NCBI GenBank assembly: GCA_021783725.1
Contig: JAJXTN010000002.1
Coordinates: 32,203-96,202 of the forward strand
Length of the DNA: 64,000 nucleotides
Origin: a bacterium
Lineage (GTDB): Bacteria; Patescibacteriota; Saccharimonadia; Saccharimonadales; UBA4665
Direction of reading: 5' to 3'
Of this stretch, positions 46,255-57,189 are shown piece after piece (the stretch's first letter is position 1; each line of letters starts with the position of its first letter). The notes under the pieces are model-generated. The model was not told the origin of the DNA and ran no database searches. It saw nothing but the letters and a program-made list of their open reading frames with translations. Made by a program: the position numbers and the translations under genes.

Positions 46255-46977
46255 TTATTTCTTGCGAGCTGGTTTCTTCTTAGCAGCTGGTTTTTTGGCC
46301 ACTGCAGATGAAGATTTTTTAGCTGTTGGCGTAACCAATGAAGTTACAGCCGTTAGCCCAGTTTCAGTAAACATTAGGTTGTAAAGGTTGAAGCCAATTA
46401 CTGCACCTAGTACTGGACCTAGTACATATGTTCCCCAGACCCACGCTCGGACGCCAAGAGCGACCGCTGGGTTAATTAATTCTAGCGAAGCCGAAGAAGC
46501 GGCAATCATACCGATCATCAAGCCTAGACCAGCTACAGAAGCGCTAACAGCGCGGTTGAAGCCTTGGTAGACAGCTGATGCAAAAGCAAAGCTGAAGATG
46601 CCAGCCCCAACGGCCTCAGCGACCAAAATGCGAGTCGAGTAGTGTCCACCGATTGGTTGCAAAGTTGTGTTAACGAAGTAAGTGTAAAGACCGTAAGCGG
46701 CCCAGGCACCTAATAGCTGGACAGCAACGTACAAAATTGCTGAAATGGTTGATATTTTACGGACGGTCCAGGCACCAATAGTGATGGCTGGGTTAAAATG
46801 TCCACCAGAAGCGGCGGCGACTGCAAAGCTCATCAGCACTACAGTAATACCGGCGGCGGCGGCGATGAAGAACGGCACGCCAATAGTTGAGCGTTGCACA
46901 CTTAATATTAGGAGTGTAAGTACTCCGGTCCCTAGAAATTCTGCTACTAAGGTAGCAATCTTGCGTCTTCCAAACAT
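46255..46977 (-). CDS. MIP family aquaporin/glycerol facilitator
   Basis: A 240-aa channel with six membrane helices and two NPA boxes (GGHFNPAITIG, ELINPAVALGVR). The Arg after the second NPA is at the normal selectivity-filter spacing. The C terminus is a lysine/alanine-rich tail (KKPAAKKKPARKK), unusual and cytoplasmic. ATG 46977 has GGAGG 8 nt upstream, so the GTG 15 nt earlier is not used. Confidence 0.9.
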   Translation of the reverse strand: MFGRRKIATLVAEFLGTGVLTLLILSVQRSTIGVPFFIAAAAGITVVLMSFAVAAASGGHFNPAITIGAWTVRKISTISAILYVAVQLLGAWAAYGLYTYFVNTTLQPIGGHYSTRILVAEAVGAGIFSFAFASAVYQGFNRAVSASVAGLGLMIGMIAASSASLELINPAVALGVRAWVWGTYVLGPVLGAVIGFNLYNLMFTETGLTAVTSLVTPTAKKSSSAVAKKPAAKKKPARKK

Positions 46978-47061
46978 GTTTGGAACCTCCACTTAATTAA
47001 TGCTATAAGATTAACCTGTAAAAGACTGTTTGTAAAGAGGTATTATAGATAAGCAAAATTC

Positions 47062-47490
47062 TTAGCGACGAATGTGACGACGCCTTAAACCAGCCACGTG
47101 TAATCGAACCTCATGACGATCGATTAACGCTTGGGCGTGTTCGAGACTTACTTGGTCTTTAGCTTCGGCTTTGAGCTGTTTGGCTCGCTCAACGGCGGCA
47201 ACGGCCTCAGCTTCATTGATATCGTCGGCATGGTCAGCTTCATCGACTAATACTCGCAAACTATTGTCAGACACTTCGATAACACCGCCATTAGTAGCGA
47301 AGAAATCGCGTTGGTCATCACTGTCTTTAGGATTACGCCGAACGGCAATTGCCCCGTTGGTTGCCACGCTCACTAATGGCATATGATGATCGAGTACGCC
47401 AATTTGACCATCCAAAGTCGGCAAAACTACTTCACTGACGTCATCGTCAAATTTCACCCCGCTTAAGGCCACTAGTTTGAAATGAAACAT
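47062..47490 (-). CDS. atpC: ATP synthase epsilon subunit
   Basis: A 142-aa epsilon subunit: beta-sandwich (LPTLDGQIGVLDHHMPLV) and a helical C-terminal domain (EAEAVAAVERAKQLKAEAK). Regulatory and coupling subunit of F1. Its ATG overlaps the stop of the small ORF 47490-47696 by one base, indicating translational coupling. Last gene of the atp operon. Confidence 0.92.
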   Translation of the reverse strand: MFHFKLVALSGVKFDDDVSEVVLPTLDGQIGVLDHHMPLVSVATNGAIAVRRNPKDSDDQRDFFATNGGVIEVSDNSLRVLVDEADHADDINEAEAVAAVERAKQLKAEAKDQVSLEHAQALIDRHEVRLHVAGLRRRHIRR

Positions 47491-47696
47491 TAGCTAGCTT
47501 GACTTTCGTTTAAAGAATAGTCGGGCATTATCATGTCGGGAAATTTAATCGTATGAGTCGAACCATCATCATGAGTAACTAAGAATAGAAGCCGTTCGCC
47601 CGCCAGGCTAACAACTTCCGTGGCTGGCCGACTGGCGACAACTTCAATGACCCGTTCGGGCGTGATTGCTGGTCGTTTACCTTCTGGCATTAACAT
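47490..47696 (-). CDS. Small ORF within atp operon (atpD-atpC gap)
   Basis: A 68-aa soluble protein (PEGKRPAITPERVIEVVAS, LLFLVTHDDGSTHTIKFPD) with no recognised family. It starts 2 nt after the atpD stop and its stop overlaps the atpC ATG, so it is embedded in the operon and probably coupled. Not part of the canonical atp set. Confidence 0.7.
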   Translation of the reverse strand: MLMPEGKRPAITPERVIEVVASRPATEVVSLAGERLLFLVTHDDGSTHTIKFPDMIMPDYSLNESQAS

Positions 47697-47698
47697 AG

Positions 47699-49319
<1,621 letters not shown>

Positions 49320-49323
<4 letters not shown>

Positions 49324-50183
49324 TTCAAAGCCTCGGCTCCGCCGGTAATTTCGGCTAATTCTTGGGTAATGCTAGCTTGACGGGCGGTGTTCAACTCTAA
49401 GGTATAATCATCGATCAAATCTTTGGCATTGTCGGTAGCGTTCTTCATGGCCACCATCCGCATGGCGTGTTCCGATGCCAAACTTTCCAGCACGGCTTGC
49501 CAAACTTGAGCTTCAATCAATCGGGTGGCCGTCTGATTGATAACCGTCTCGACGTCCGGTTCAAAATTACTTATTTGGACATTATCGGTTGTTCCGGGCA
49601 CAACTTCAGCTGGCAATAGTTTCAACATTTGGACATTCTGCACGACCGTTGACTTAAAAACCGTATAAATCACACTGACATCATCGACGTGTTTATTGGC
49701 GTACTGGTCGATGATCGTATTGAGCACTGGTCGCACATCATTAGCTGTCGGTTGATCGCCAAACGCCGGGTAAGCCGCCAGCAAATCAACATTTTGAATC
49801 CGACGAACGAATTGTGCGCCTTTACTGCCGATGGCGATAATCTTACTTTTGATTTTGCTATCGCGATCGGTTTTTAGGTTTTGAGCTAGCAATTTTAAGC
49901 TGTTGGCATTGTAAGCACCGGCAAGACCGCTATTACTGGTAACTACGATATATAATCGATTTTTGACCGGCCGTTTTTCGAACAACGGCTGTTGGCTAAC
50001 TTCAGTCATGGCATTCAACTTGGCCAACAACTCGTAGGCCAGTTCGCGGTATGCTCGACTGCGCATGGCATATTCCTGGGCTCGGCGCAGTTTACTAGCA
50101 CTAACCAACTCCATGGCTTTAGTGATTTGCCGGGTGTTCTTGATAGACGATATCCGTCGTTTGAGGGTGATGGTACTGGCCAT
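49320..50183 (-). CDS. atpG: ATP synthase gamma subunit
   Basis: A 287-aa rotor subunit with N-terminal LKRRISSIKNTRQITKAMELVSA and C-terminal MVAMKNATDNAKDLIDDY, LNTARQASITQELAEITGG. ATG 50183 has AGGTGG upstream; an earlier in-frame start adds an unconserved 10 residues. The 148-bp gap to atpA holds short TAATTGG-type inverted repeats. Confidence 0.96.
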
Positions 50184-50213
50184 TAGAAACCACCTCGCGC
50201 CACATTTAGCCAT

Positions 50214-50331
50214 TCACAATTGACCATTGGCTTTGAATTAGCGGTTAGCAATTGACCAATTAAACGCCAATCGCTAATTGGTAATTGGTAATTCATCGTC
50301 AATTGGAATTGGCTAATTACTAACACTTGTT
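50214..50331. repeat. AT-rich CAATTGACC/TAATTGG inverted repeats in atp operon
   Basis: Short overlapping repeats of CAATTGACCAATT and TAATTGGTAATTGG in both orientations fill the atpA-atpG gap and can fold. Similar ATTAGC/CAATT sequence occurs at 59222-59355 and just after 38860. Confidence 0.6.
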
Positions 50332-51882
50332 TTAAGCTTCTTTCTTGACCGTTTTATCAACATAACTACTAGTGATCGTATTGGCGACTTTGATGACCTC
50401 AGCGTTTTGGTCGTCACTTGGTTTGTCGCCGGTATTCAAAATATCAACTAGCTTAGCGTGCTTGGTTTTAAGTTCTCGTAGCAGAGCAGTTTTGGCTGAT
50501 TCAACTTTGTCGAGCGGTGTTTTATCGAATGCACCGCTAGTCGCCGCCAACAATATGGCATACATTTCCCAAACGGCATATGGACTATACTGCGATTGCT
50601 TAAGTAGTTCAGTTAATCTCTGACCGCGCTCAATTATGGCTCGAGTTTCAGCGTCTAAATCTGTCGAGAACTGGCTGAAAGCCGCCAATTCACGGAATTG
50701 GGCCAAAGCCAGTTTCAAACCACCACCAACGGCTTTAATAGCTTTGGTTTGGGCATTACCGCCAACTCGCGAAACTGACAGACCGACAGAAATAGCCGGT
50801 CGAATTCCTTGGTAGAATAGACTAGTCTCTAGGAATATCTGACCATCGGTAATCGAAATGACGTTAGTTGGGATGTAGGCACTGATGTCGCCGGCTTGAG
50901 TTTCGATGATTGGCAAGGCCGTCAAAGAGCCAGCACCCAATTCATCATTCAATTTAGCGGCCCGCTCTAGCAATCGTGAGTGCAGGTAGAAAACATCACC
51001 TGGATAAGCTTCACGTCCCGGTGGCCGACGAAGCAATAAAGACATCTGACGGTAAGCGGCGGCATGCTTCGACAAATCATCGTAAATAATCAAAGCGTGT
51101 TGCTTGTTGTCGCGGAAATATTCACCCATAGCGGCCCCAGCATAAGGTGCTAGATACAACATGGCGGCTGGATCAGCTGGGCTAGTAGCCACAATGATCG
51201 TTTGATCCATCACTCCTTCACGGCGCAAACGCTCTTGCAAGGCGGCGACTTTCGACAGTTTCTGACCAATCGCCACATAGACATTGATGACACCAGTTTT
51301 CTGCTTAGCCTGGTTGACCATGGTGTCGACAGCTATGGCTGTTTTACCGGTTTGGCGGTCGCCAATCAACAGCTCGCGTTGGCCTCGACCAATCGGAACA
51401 ATGGCGTCGATGGCCACCAGTCCTGTCATTAACGGCTCGTGGACGCTTTTTCGATCAAGCACGCCTGGCGCCGGTCGCTCAACACGCGACATCTGTTTGG
51501 TTTTGAGCGGTGGGCCACCATCGAGAACATTACCTAACGGGTCAACCACACGGCCAACTAGTTCCGGACCGACTGGGACTTCTAGAACTTTACCGCTCAA
51601 CCGAGCTTTGGCACCAGCTTTAACGCCGACATCTTCGCCCAACAGCACCGCACCAATTTCGTCTTCGCCCAAGTTAAAAGCGAAGGCTGTGACATTTTGG
51701 CCGTTGACAGCTTCAATTTCCAACATTTCGTTGAAACCAGCTTGGCGCAAGCCATATATCCAAGCGATGCCGTCACCAACCCGCGTCACGACTCCGACAT
51801 CTTCAAGTTCTGGTCGACTTTTGAGTTCACTGATAGCCGCACGGATATCGTCTGATAAATCTTTGATCGAAAGTTCGCTCAT
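50332..51882 (-). CDS. atpA: ATP synthase alpha subunit
   Basis: A 516-aa non-catalytic nucleotide-binding subunit: Walker A GDRQTGKTAIA, ALIIYDDLSKHA, and ISVGLSVSRVGGNAQ. A strong SD (AGGAGG) lies about 8 nt before ATG. It follows atpH directly (0-nt spacing). Confidence 0.97.
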   Translation of the reverse strand: MSELSIKDLSDDIRAAISELKSRPELEDVGVVTRVGDGIAWIYGLRQAGFNEMLEIEAVNGQNVTAFAFNLGEDEIGAVLLGEDVGVKAGAKARLSGKVLEVPVGPELVGRVVDPLGNVLDGGPPLKTKQMSRVERPAPGVLDRKSVHEPLMTGLVAIDAIVPIGRGQRELLIGDRQTGKTAIAVDTMVNQAKQKTGVINVYVAIGQKLSKVAALQERLRREGVMDQTIIVATSPADPAAMLYLAPYAGAAMGEYFRDNKQHALIIYDDLSKHAAAYRQMSLLLRRPPGREAYPGDVFYLHSRLLERAAKLNDELGAGSLTALPIIETQAGDISAYIPTNVISITDGQIFLETSLFYQGIRPAISVGLSVSRVGGNAQTKAIKAVGGGLKLALAQFRELAAFSQFSTDLDAETRAIIERGQRLTELLKQSQYSPYAVWEMYAILLAATSGAFDKTPLDKVESAKTALLRELKTKHAKLVDILNTGDKPSDDQNAEVIKVANTITSSYVDKTVKKEA

Positions 51883-52296
51883 TTACATTCCTCCTGGGGC
51901 AGTAGTTAATTGTTTAAAGCGATTTAATTTGGACCTAACGCTTAAATCCAGTTGCGAATTGGCTAGTTCAAGTCGAACGCCGCCAATAATATTTTGGTCA
52001 ATCACTTCGCTGATAATAATCTGTTTGGTAGCCGGGAACAGCTGACTGATGACTGATTTGATATCGGTTTTGACTTTGTCAGTTAGGGGGTGGGCATTGG
52101 TGGCGACAACTTCCACTGTGCCACTGTCAGCTCGGTATTGCATAATGTCGCGCATTAGCGAATCTAGTTCATCAACCCGACCCTCAGCCAGCAGGAAAGC
52201 GGCAATTTCTTGGCTCAATTGTTGTTCCTTGGCCGGACTAGCCGCCAAGCGATTGGCTATCACGCTAGCTAGTCGTAATCGAGATACTTTCATCAT
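51883..52296 (-). CDS. atpH: ATP synthase delta subunit
   Basis: A 137-aa stalk subunit, short for the family (about 175 aa). The C-terminal half (VTDKVKTDIKSVI-like, QIIISEVIDQNIIGGVRLELANSQLDLSVRSKL split) carries the G-G-x-R/L signature. The N-terminal helical domain seems reduced. It overlaps atpF by 4 nt. Confidence 0.88.
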   Translation of the reverse strand: MMKVSRLRLASVIANRLAASPAKEQQLSQEIAAFLLAEGRVDELDSLMRDIMQYRADSGTVEVVATNAHPLTDKVKTDIKSVISQLFPATKQIIISEVIDQNIIGGVRLELANSQLDLSVRSKLNRFKQLTTAPGGM

Positions 52297-52826
52297 ACGG
52301 CTACGCGACCTTTGAGGGCTTTGTCGATCAATGCCGCGTCTTTCTTGATATCAACTTTCTCTTCAATAATCGCTTCGGTAGCGTCAGAGATTAGCCCAAC
52401 TAATTCTGACTCCAACTGTTTGCGGGCTCGAGCCACATCCTGAGAAGTTCGTTGTTTGGCGTCAGCGATAATCGCTTCGGCTTTTTCGCGAGCTTTGGTC
52501 TCAGCCTCTCGGGCATTATCGCGGGCGGCATCATTGGCGGCCGCCAGTATGGCGTCAGCTTGAGCCCGAGCAGAAGTCAGTTCGGATGAAATTTTAGCTT
52601 CTAGTTTAACTTTCTCTTTTTGCATTTCTTCACCGATTTTGACGCCACTTTCGATCAATTGTCGACGTTCATTCAACACCTTGGTTATAGGCGTAAATGC
52701 ATAACGCTTGAGCACCCAAAAGGCCAGTACAAAAGTAATCAGCTGGATAACAAAAGCTTTACCATCAAGACCCAAAGCTCCAAGCCCTGAGGTAGAATCG
52801 CCAAAATACAGTAAAGTATGTACCAT
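52293..52826 (-). CDS. atpF: ATP synthase b subunit
   Basis: A 177-aa stator subunit: one N-terminal membrane helix (VIQLITFVLAFWVLKRY) and a long charged Ala/Glu/Lys coiled coil to about residue 150. Located between atpE and atpH as usual, overlapping atpH. Confidence 0.93.
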   Translation of the reverse strand: MVHTLLYFGDSTSGLGALGLDGKAFVIQLITFVLAFWVLKRYAFTPITKVLNERRQLIESGVKIGEEMQKEKVKLEAKISSELTSARAQADAILAAANDAARDNAREAETKAREKAEAIIADAKQRTSQDVARARKQLESELVGLISDATEAIIEEKVDIKKDAALIDKALKGRVAV

Positions 52827-52834
52827 TTGACTGC

Positions 52835-53062
52835 CTATTTAACGATAAAGGTCGACGCGAAGGCTAATAGACCGAAAAGCTCGACGATGGCGACGAAAAT
52901 TAATGCTTGACCTAGGAATTTACTGGCTTCTGGGTTACGACCAACGGCCGACAGATAGTTACCACCAATAATGCCGATACCGATAGCTGGTCCGATAAAT
53001 CCACCACCAATCATCAAGCCTTTTGCAATCACAACTGTATTAACTGTTTCTGCGATAATCAT
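52835..53062 (-). CDS. atpE: ATP synthase c subunit
   Basis: A 75-aa hairpin of two membrane helices. The loop GRNPEA and glycine-rich first helix (GGGFIGPAIGIGIIGG) are typical. The ion-binding Glu is in AIVELFGLLAF; the Q...ET Na+ motif of Na+-coupled rings is not evident, so H+ is more likely. Confidence 0.95.
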   Translation of the reverse strand: MIIAETVNTVVIAKGLMIGGGFIGPAIGIGIIGGNYLSAVGRNPEASKFLGQALIFVAIVELFGLLAFASTFIVK

Positions 53063-53116
53063 ACTTGTTATTTCTCCTTATTAATTACATTATTTATTAT
53101 CATCAAAATACCGCCC

Positions 53117-53971
53117 CTAACCAATGACTTTCCGACTTGTTCTTGAGTCTATTGTTTCAGGAACGTCATCTTCGGTCAAGTGCTCTAGTTGGTGTTCGCT
53201 GGCGTGATTGACTACAATCGCCAAATACATAGTAGCCAAGATAGTAAAGATGTAGGCCTGCAAAGCCGCAACTAGCATTTCCAACAGAGTAAAGGGCAGA
53301 GCCGATAGCGGTGCCAAAATATGACCCAGAAATGAGAAAACGGCGATGACGATCTCGCCAATCATGATATTCAAGAAAAGTCGAAGCGACAAGCTCAAAA
53401 CTCGAGTTAGATCAGTAAACATTTCCAGCAATCCGATCAATAAATACAGTGGATTAAACGGACTACCCATGAAAAAGTGACCGAGATATTTCCTTAGACC
53501 ACCCGATTCACGGATTGACGCCACATAGACGACGATCATAGTTACCACACCGATAGCCAGAGTTGCATTCAAGTCACCAGTAAACGGTCGAAACAATGGT
53601 AAGTGACTCGACTGCAAACCGTCACCTACGAACGGTAATAGTCCGAGCCAGTTGTTGAATAGAATGAAGAAGAACAGTGTAACGAAGAATGGTACATATT
53701 TACGAGCTCGCTGTTTGTCGTCAAACGCCCCCATTACCATATTGGTGATAAAGTCAGCACCAACCTCGACTATCTGAATAAAGCCGCCTTTTGGCTTAAT
53801 CGTTATGTGTCGAGCAGTCCATATAAATAGTGCAATTATCACTAAAGCACTGATCCAACCGTACAAAATAGAGTTAGTGATTGTCAGACCACCTATGGTC
53901 AAAACATGCGCCGGAGCGATGTGGACACTAGGTCCGGTGTCGGCGAAATTGACGAGAAAACCTAGATTCAT
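53117..53971 (-). CDS. atpB: ATP synthase a subunit
   Basis: A 284-aa membrane stator with five to six helices. The essential Arg lies in LSLSLRLFLNIMIGE, and LLEMLVAALQAYIFTILATMY is the conserved last helix block. It overlaps the upstream small membrane gene by 4 nt. Confidence 0.95.
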   Translation of the reverse strand: MNLGFLVNFADTGPSVHIAPAHVLTIGGLTITNSILYGWISALVIIALFIWTARHITIKPKGGFIQIVEVGADFITNMVMGAFDDKQRARKYVPFFVTLFFFILFNNWLGLLPFVGDGLQSSHLPLFRPFTGDLNATLAIGVVTMIVVYVASIRESGGLRKYLGHFFMGSPFNPLYLLIGLLEMFTDLTRVLSLSLRLFLNIMIGEIVIAVFSFLGHILAPLSALPFTLLEMLVAALQAYIFTILATMYLAIVVNHASEHQLEHLTEDDVPETIDSRTSRKVIG

Positions 53972-54279
53972 TTATGGCTCCCTTTGCGAGGCGTAGTTGG
54001 ACTAAGTAACAATAGTTGGCGCCAGACTACGATGACCATACCAACTATAGCGATTACGAAACCGGTAATGGTGTATACGGGCGTGCTGTGGGTGTGAACG
54101 TCTAGCTTATAACCACCAATTATCGGCACCAGAACTACGATGGCCAACTGCCAACTCATGCCTAGCGCGGCTGACAAAAACTGCTGTTTAGCGGCGGCGA
54201 TTTGGTATCGTTCCGCTTCCGACTTAACGTCATGGTCCGGTACTACCGTAGTGGGTGACGGTTTTGTAATTTTGCTCAT
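53968..54279 (-). CDS. AtpZ/AtpI-like small membrane protein
   Basis: A 103-aa protein with two membrane helices (LGMSWQLAIVVLVPIIGG, TGFVIAIVGMVIVVW) at the head of the atp operon, where AtpI/AtpZ usually sit. Such proteins assist c-ring assembly or cation supply. TATACT on the minus strand is 9 nt before its ATG. Confidence 0.75.
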   Translation of the reverse strand: MSKITKPSPTTVVPDHDVKSEAERYQIAAAKQQFLSAALGMSWQLAIVVLVPIIGGYKLDVHTHSTPVYTITGFVIAIVGMVIVVWRQLLLLSPTTPRKGSHK

Positions 54280-54288
54280 TCGTGTTCC

Positions 54289-54294
54289 AGTATA
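54289..54294 (-). promoter_or_regulatory. -10 box of atp operon
   Basis: TATACT on the minus strand, 9 nt before the first ATG of the operon. Downstream genes in the operon use Shine-Dalgarno sites or overlapping starts instead. Confidence 0.6.
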
Positions 54295-54390
54295 GCATTA
54301 TATTAGAACCTTGTTCAACCGTTATAACCCGACGACCAGCGCTGTTATAAAAGTCTTTACTTTACAATGTATAGTAGTATAATTTAACAC

Positions 54391-54642
54391 ATGAATACAA
54401 ATGTCACTATCTATACTGCTACCTGGTGCGCTTTCTGCCACGCCGCTAAAGATTACCTAGACAAGCTCGGCGTTAAATACCAAGACAAGGACGTCGAGAC
54501 CGATCCGACTGCCGGTCTTGAAGCCGTCGATAAGTCCGGTCAACGTGGCATCCCAGTACTTGATATCGGCGGTACAATCATCGTCGGATTTGACCGACCA
54601 AAAATCGATTTTGCCCTCAAGAATCTTAACTTGATGAAATAA
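54391..54642 (+). CDS. Glutaredoxin-like thiol oxidoreductase
   Basis: An 83-aa thioredoxin-fold protein with CAFC active site (TATWCAFCHAAKDYL), the cis-Pro segment RGIPVLDIGG, and GFDRPKI near the C terminus. Size and sequence fit the NrdH/glutaredoxin class. TATAAT (54378-54383) is 7 nt before ATG. Divergent from the atp operon. Confidence 0.9.
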   Translation: MNTNVTIYTATWCAFCHAAKDYLDKLGVKYQDKDVETDPTAGLEAVDKSGQRGIPVLDIGGTIIVGFDRPKIDFALKNLNLMK

Positions 54643-54718
54643 AATATATTACGCAATATTTGCGATATATATCACAAACTTTTTAATCTGTTCAGAATAT
54701 AATGTCAACAGAGGTTAT

Positions 54719-55321
54719 ATGACTGAAGCTAGCCACACTGAACCAAAGATGATAGCCGATAAATATGCCGGACCAGCTGTCGCCGAGCGTATCGATTTCA
54801 TCAACACAGCTATCCACCAACACCCCGAGGCATTTATTAGGGCTTTGGAGATACTTGGCAGAGCAGTAACTAGCCTATCGGCTGAAATTGAATTATCAGA
54901 CGACGAGAACAGTTCAACTGACGCTTCGGGCGAGTTCATACCCGAAGCCTCCAATGAAGAAGATGTCGTCAATAATGACTCCAAAGAACCAACAATCGAC
55001 ACTGAGTTATCGGACGACGAAAACAGCCCAGATAATCTGCTAGGCGAATTTTTTTCTAACCATTACGATGACTATATTGTGTTTGACGATGAGACTGAAA
55101 AACAAATAAGAAGCAATGCCACACATCAAGAAATATCAGCTAGGAATAATGCTGTTCGAACCAATCTATTAGCCGATGGTTGGACGAAATCTGAGCTAGG
55201 AGCAAACCCGGAAGCCGCTGCCGCCAATGATGCGGTTCGACGTTCGTTGTTTGGCATCTATCTTGGCAGAGTATCGGTATACTTTGCCGAGAATTCACCG
55301 AAACTAGATGAAGCCATCTAA
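54719..55321 (+). CDS. Hypothetical acidic protein with internal repeat
   Basis: A 200-aa protein. Two copies of an acidic motif, ELSDDENS followed by a GEF about 10 residues later, occur at about residues 59-80 and 98-115, suggesting internal duplication. The rest is helical and charged (ADGWTKSELGANPEAAAAND). No recognised domain or signal peptide. AGAGG precedes the ATG. Confidence 0.6.
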   Translation: MTEASHTEPKMIADKYAGPAVAERIDFINTAIHQHPEAFIRALEILGRAVTSLSAEIELSDDENSSTDASGEFIPEASNEEDVVNNDSKEPTIDTELSDDENSPDNLLGEFFSNHYDDYIVFDDETEKQIRSNATHQEISARNNAVRTNLLADGWTKSELGANPEAAAANDAVRRSLFGIYLGRVSVYFAENSPKLDEAI

Positions 55322-55361
55322 ATATACCGACAGTTGTAGCTAGGCATCGTATAATCAATCT

Positions 55362-55931
55362 ATGTCATTCGAAAATTTCCAAACTAAGGACTCGGTAGTT
55401 ATTGTCTATACCGGCGACAACAAAGGTAAAACCAGTGCCGCTTTGGGTCTAATGATTCGGGCGCTGGGCAACCGCTGGAGTGTGGCGTTCATCCAATTCA
55501 TCAAGTTCTGGGGTGTCGGCGAGCATGTTTTCATCCGCGACATTCAACCGATTTATAAAGATCAACTGCATTTCTATAAAGGCGGCAGAGGCTTCTATAA
55601 AGCTGGCGATCTGAGCGAACAACACATTTCCGACGCCCAGCATCGCCGAGCGGCTCTCGAAACCTATGATGAAGCTTTGGCCGTCGTCAGCAGTGGTAAA
55701 TACAACTTAGTGATTTGCGACGAAATCAATAATGCTGTCAGTGACGGACTACTGTCGGTCACACAACTTGAACAATTAATCGACAAACGAGCCCCCAAAA
55801 CCAGTCTGTGCTTCACTGGTCGCAATTTCCCGATGTCTTTACTTGATAAAGTCGATATTGCCACTGACATGCACAAAATTAAACATCATTTCGATAATCA
55901 ATTCCTAGCCAATAAAGGCATCGATTTCTAA
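55362..55931 (+). CDS. Cob(I)yrinic acid a,c-diamide adenosyltransferase (CobO/BtuR-like)
   Basis: A 189-aa P-loop protein with YTGDNKGKTSAALGLMIRA, FIQFIKFW, and VICDEINNAVSDGLL, the CobA/CobO/BtuR corrinoid adenosyltransferase pattern. It would adenosylate a corrinoid; no other cobalamin gene or B12-dependent enzyme is in the window, so the true substrate is open. TATAAT is 6 nt before ATG. Confidence 0.8.
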   Translation: MSFENFQTKDSVVIVYTGDNKGKTSAALGLMIRALGNRWSVAFIQFIKFWGVGEHVFIRDIQPIYKDQLHFYKGGRGFYKAGDLSEQHISDAQHRRAALETYDEALAVVSSGKYNLVICDEINNAVSDGLLSVTQLEQLIDKRAPKTSLCFTGRNFPMSLLDKVDIATDMHKIKHHFDNQFLANKGIDF

Positions 55932-56017
55932 TAATCTTGGCCCGGTATCTAATATCGCCAAGTTCGAAACAAGGACTAGTCCGATAGCGCATAAGGCCTT
56001 ACAATATGATGGCTATT

Positions 56018-56533
56018 ATGGAACGCCCAAAACTCTATCTATTCATCGGCTATCCTGGGGCCGGCAAAACAACTGTCGCTCTGCTATTGAAACGCAAAAC
56101 CGGTGGTGAACACTTGTGGGCTGACCATGTTCGACGACTAATGTTCGCCAACCCCACCCATGAACACGATGAAAGCCTCCAGTTATACGAACAGCTTAAC
56201 GCCACCGCCGACGAGCTACTCGCCAAAGGCCGAACAGTCATTTACGATACCAATTTCAACTTTTACGCTGATCGTGAATACTTGCGCAAAATCGCTCAAA
56301 GCCGACAAGCCGACGCTGTTCTGATATGGGTCAATACACCCAAGGATATCGCCCGACAACGGGCAGTCGGCGGAGTCAACCGTTCCAACACCCGCATTCT
56401 GGGCAAAATGACCGACGCTGAGTTCAACGCCATAGCCAATAAACTTGAACCGCCGCGCGAAAATGAACAATTTATTAAAATCGATGGAACGAAACTTGAC
56501 GAACAGTCCTTGCTAGCTCAGCTTGGAATGTAG
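56018..56533 (+). CDS. P-loop kinase (AAA_33-like)
   Basis: A 171-aa P-loop kinase: Walker A GYPGAGKTTVA, DTNFNFYADREYLRKIA strand, and WVNTPKDIARQRA lid. Substrate unknown. ATGs at 56006 and 56009 are in frame, but TACAAT ends at 56005, so initiation at 56018 suits the leaderless pattern better. The SNase gene begins directly after its stop. Confidence 0.75.
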   Translation: MERPKLYLFIGYPGAGKTTVALLLKRKTGGEHLWADHVRRLMFANPTHEHDESLQLYEQLNATADELLAKGRTVIYDTNFNFYADREYLRKIAQSRQADAVLIWVNTPKDIARQRAVGGVNRSNTRILGKMTDAEFNAIANKLEPPRENEQFIKIDGTKLDEQSLLAQLGM

Positions 56534-57112
56534 ATGTCACAGCGAATTCGGCGTCGTTCAGTCTGGCTATCATTCATGGTCATTTTTAGTAGTTGGCTAG
56601 TGCTATACGCCCAACACCAATCTTGGTTAGCCCTGGCTGGCCACGCTCTTCAAGCCCACCAACCGGGATTATACTCAATCAACAAATTCGTTGATGGCGA
56701 CACTGTCATCGTCAACATGAATGGCCACCCCGAAACCATCCGATTCATCGGTATCGACACCGCTGAAACTCACAAACCTAATACTCCCGTCCAATGTTTC
56801 GGTCCCCAAGCCGCCGCCTACACTCAACAACGCATCGGCCATCAACGCGTCCAGCTTGTATCTGACCCGCTGAGCTCCGATCGCGATCGCTACGGTCGCT
56901 TGCTGAGATATGTCTACTTGCCGGATGGCACCGACCTCAATCTAGAATTAATTCAGAAAGGTTACGGCTTCTACTACCCCTATTTCCCGTACACCAAGTC
57001 AGCTAGTTTTTCGGCGGCTGAACAGACAGCCATAGCTAATCACTTGGGCATATGGGCTAAGTGTCATCCGACCCCAACCGATAGTGGTGGCTATGTGTCC
57101 AACCCTCAGTAA
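56534..57112 (+). CDS. Thermonuclease (SNase) family protein
   Basis: A 192-aa nuclease: N-terminal signal anchor (VWLSFMVIFSSWLVLYA), then the SNase domain with FVDGDTVIV, IRFIGIDTAE, RDRYGRLLRYVYL and LIQKGYGF containing the catalytic Arg/Glu pattern. Predicted membrane-anchored or secreted, degrading external nucleic acid for nucleotide uptake. Its ATG follows the kinase stop with no gap. Confidence 0.9.
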   Translation: MSQRIRRRSVWLSFMVIFSSWLVLYAQHQSWLALAGHALQAHQPGLYSINKFVDGDTVIVNMNGHPETIRFIGIDTAETHKPNTPVQCFGPQAAAYTQQRIGHQRVQLVSDPLSSDRDRYGRLLRYVYLPDGTDLNLELIQKGYGFYYPYFPYTKSASFSAAEQTAIANHLGIWAKCHPTPTDSGGYVSNPQ

Positions 57113-57189
57113 TACTACTAAGTGGTTAAGCCGGGAAGTGGCAGTAGTGTCATCTTGAGCGTAGTCGAAAGATCTGTAGTATATGAAAC

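Noticed and set aside
51284..52045. 253-aa plus-strand ORF opposite atpA/atpH
   Set aside because: Antisense shadow of two conserved atp genes with Ser/Thr/Pro-rich translation.
57113..57189. Possible gene or RNA between SNase and GT2
   Set aside because: Only a short palindrome-like GTCATCTTGAGCGTAGTCGA stretch is seen, a common intergenic repeat type; nothing to support a gene.
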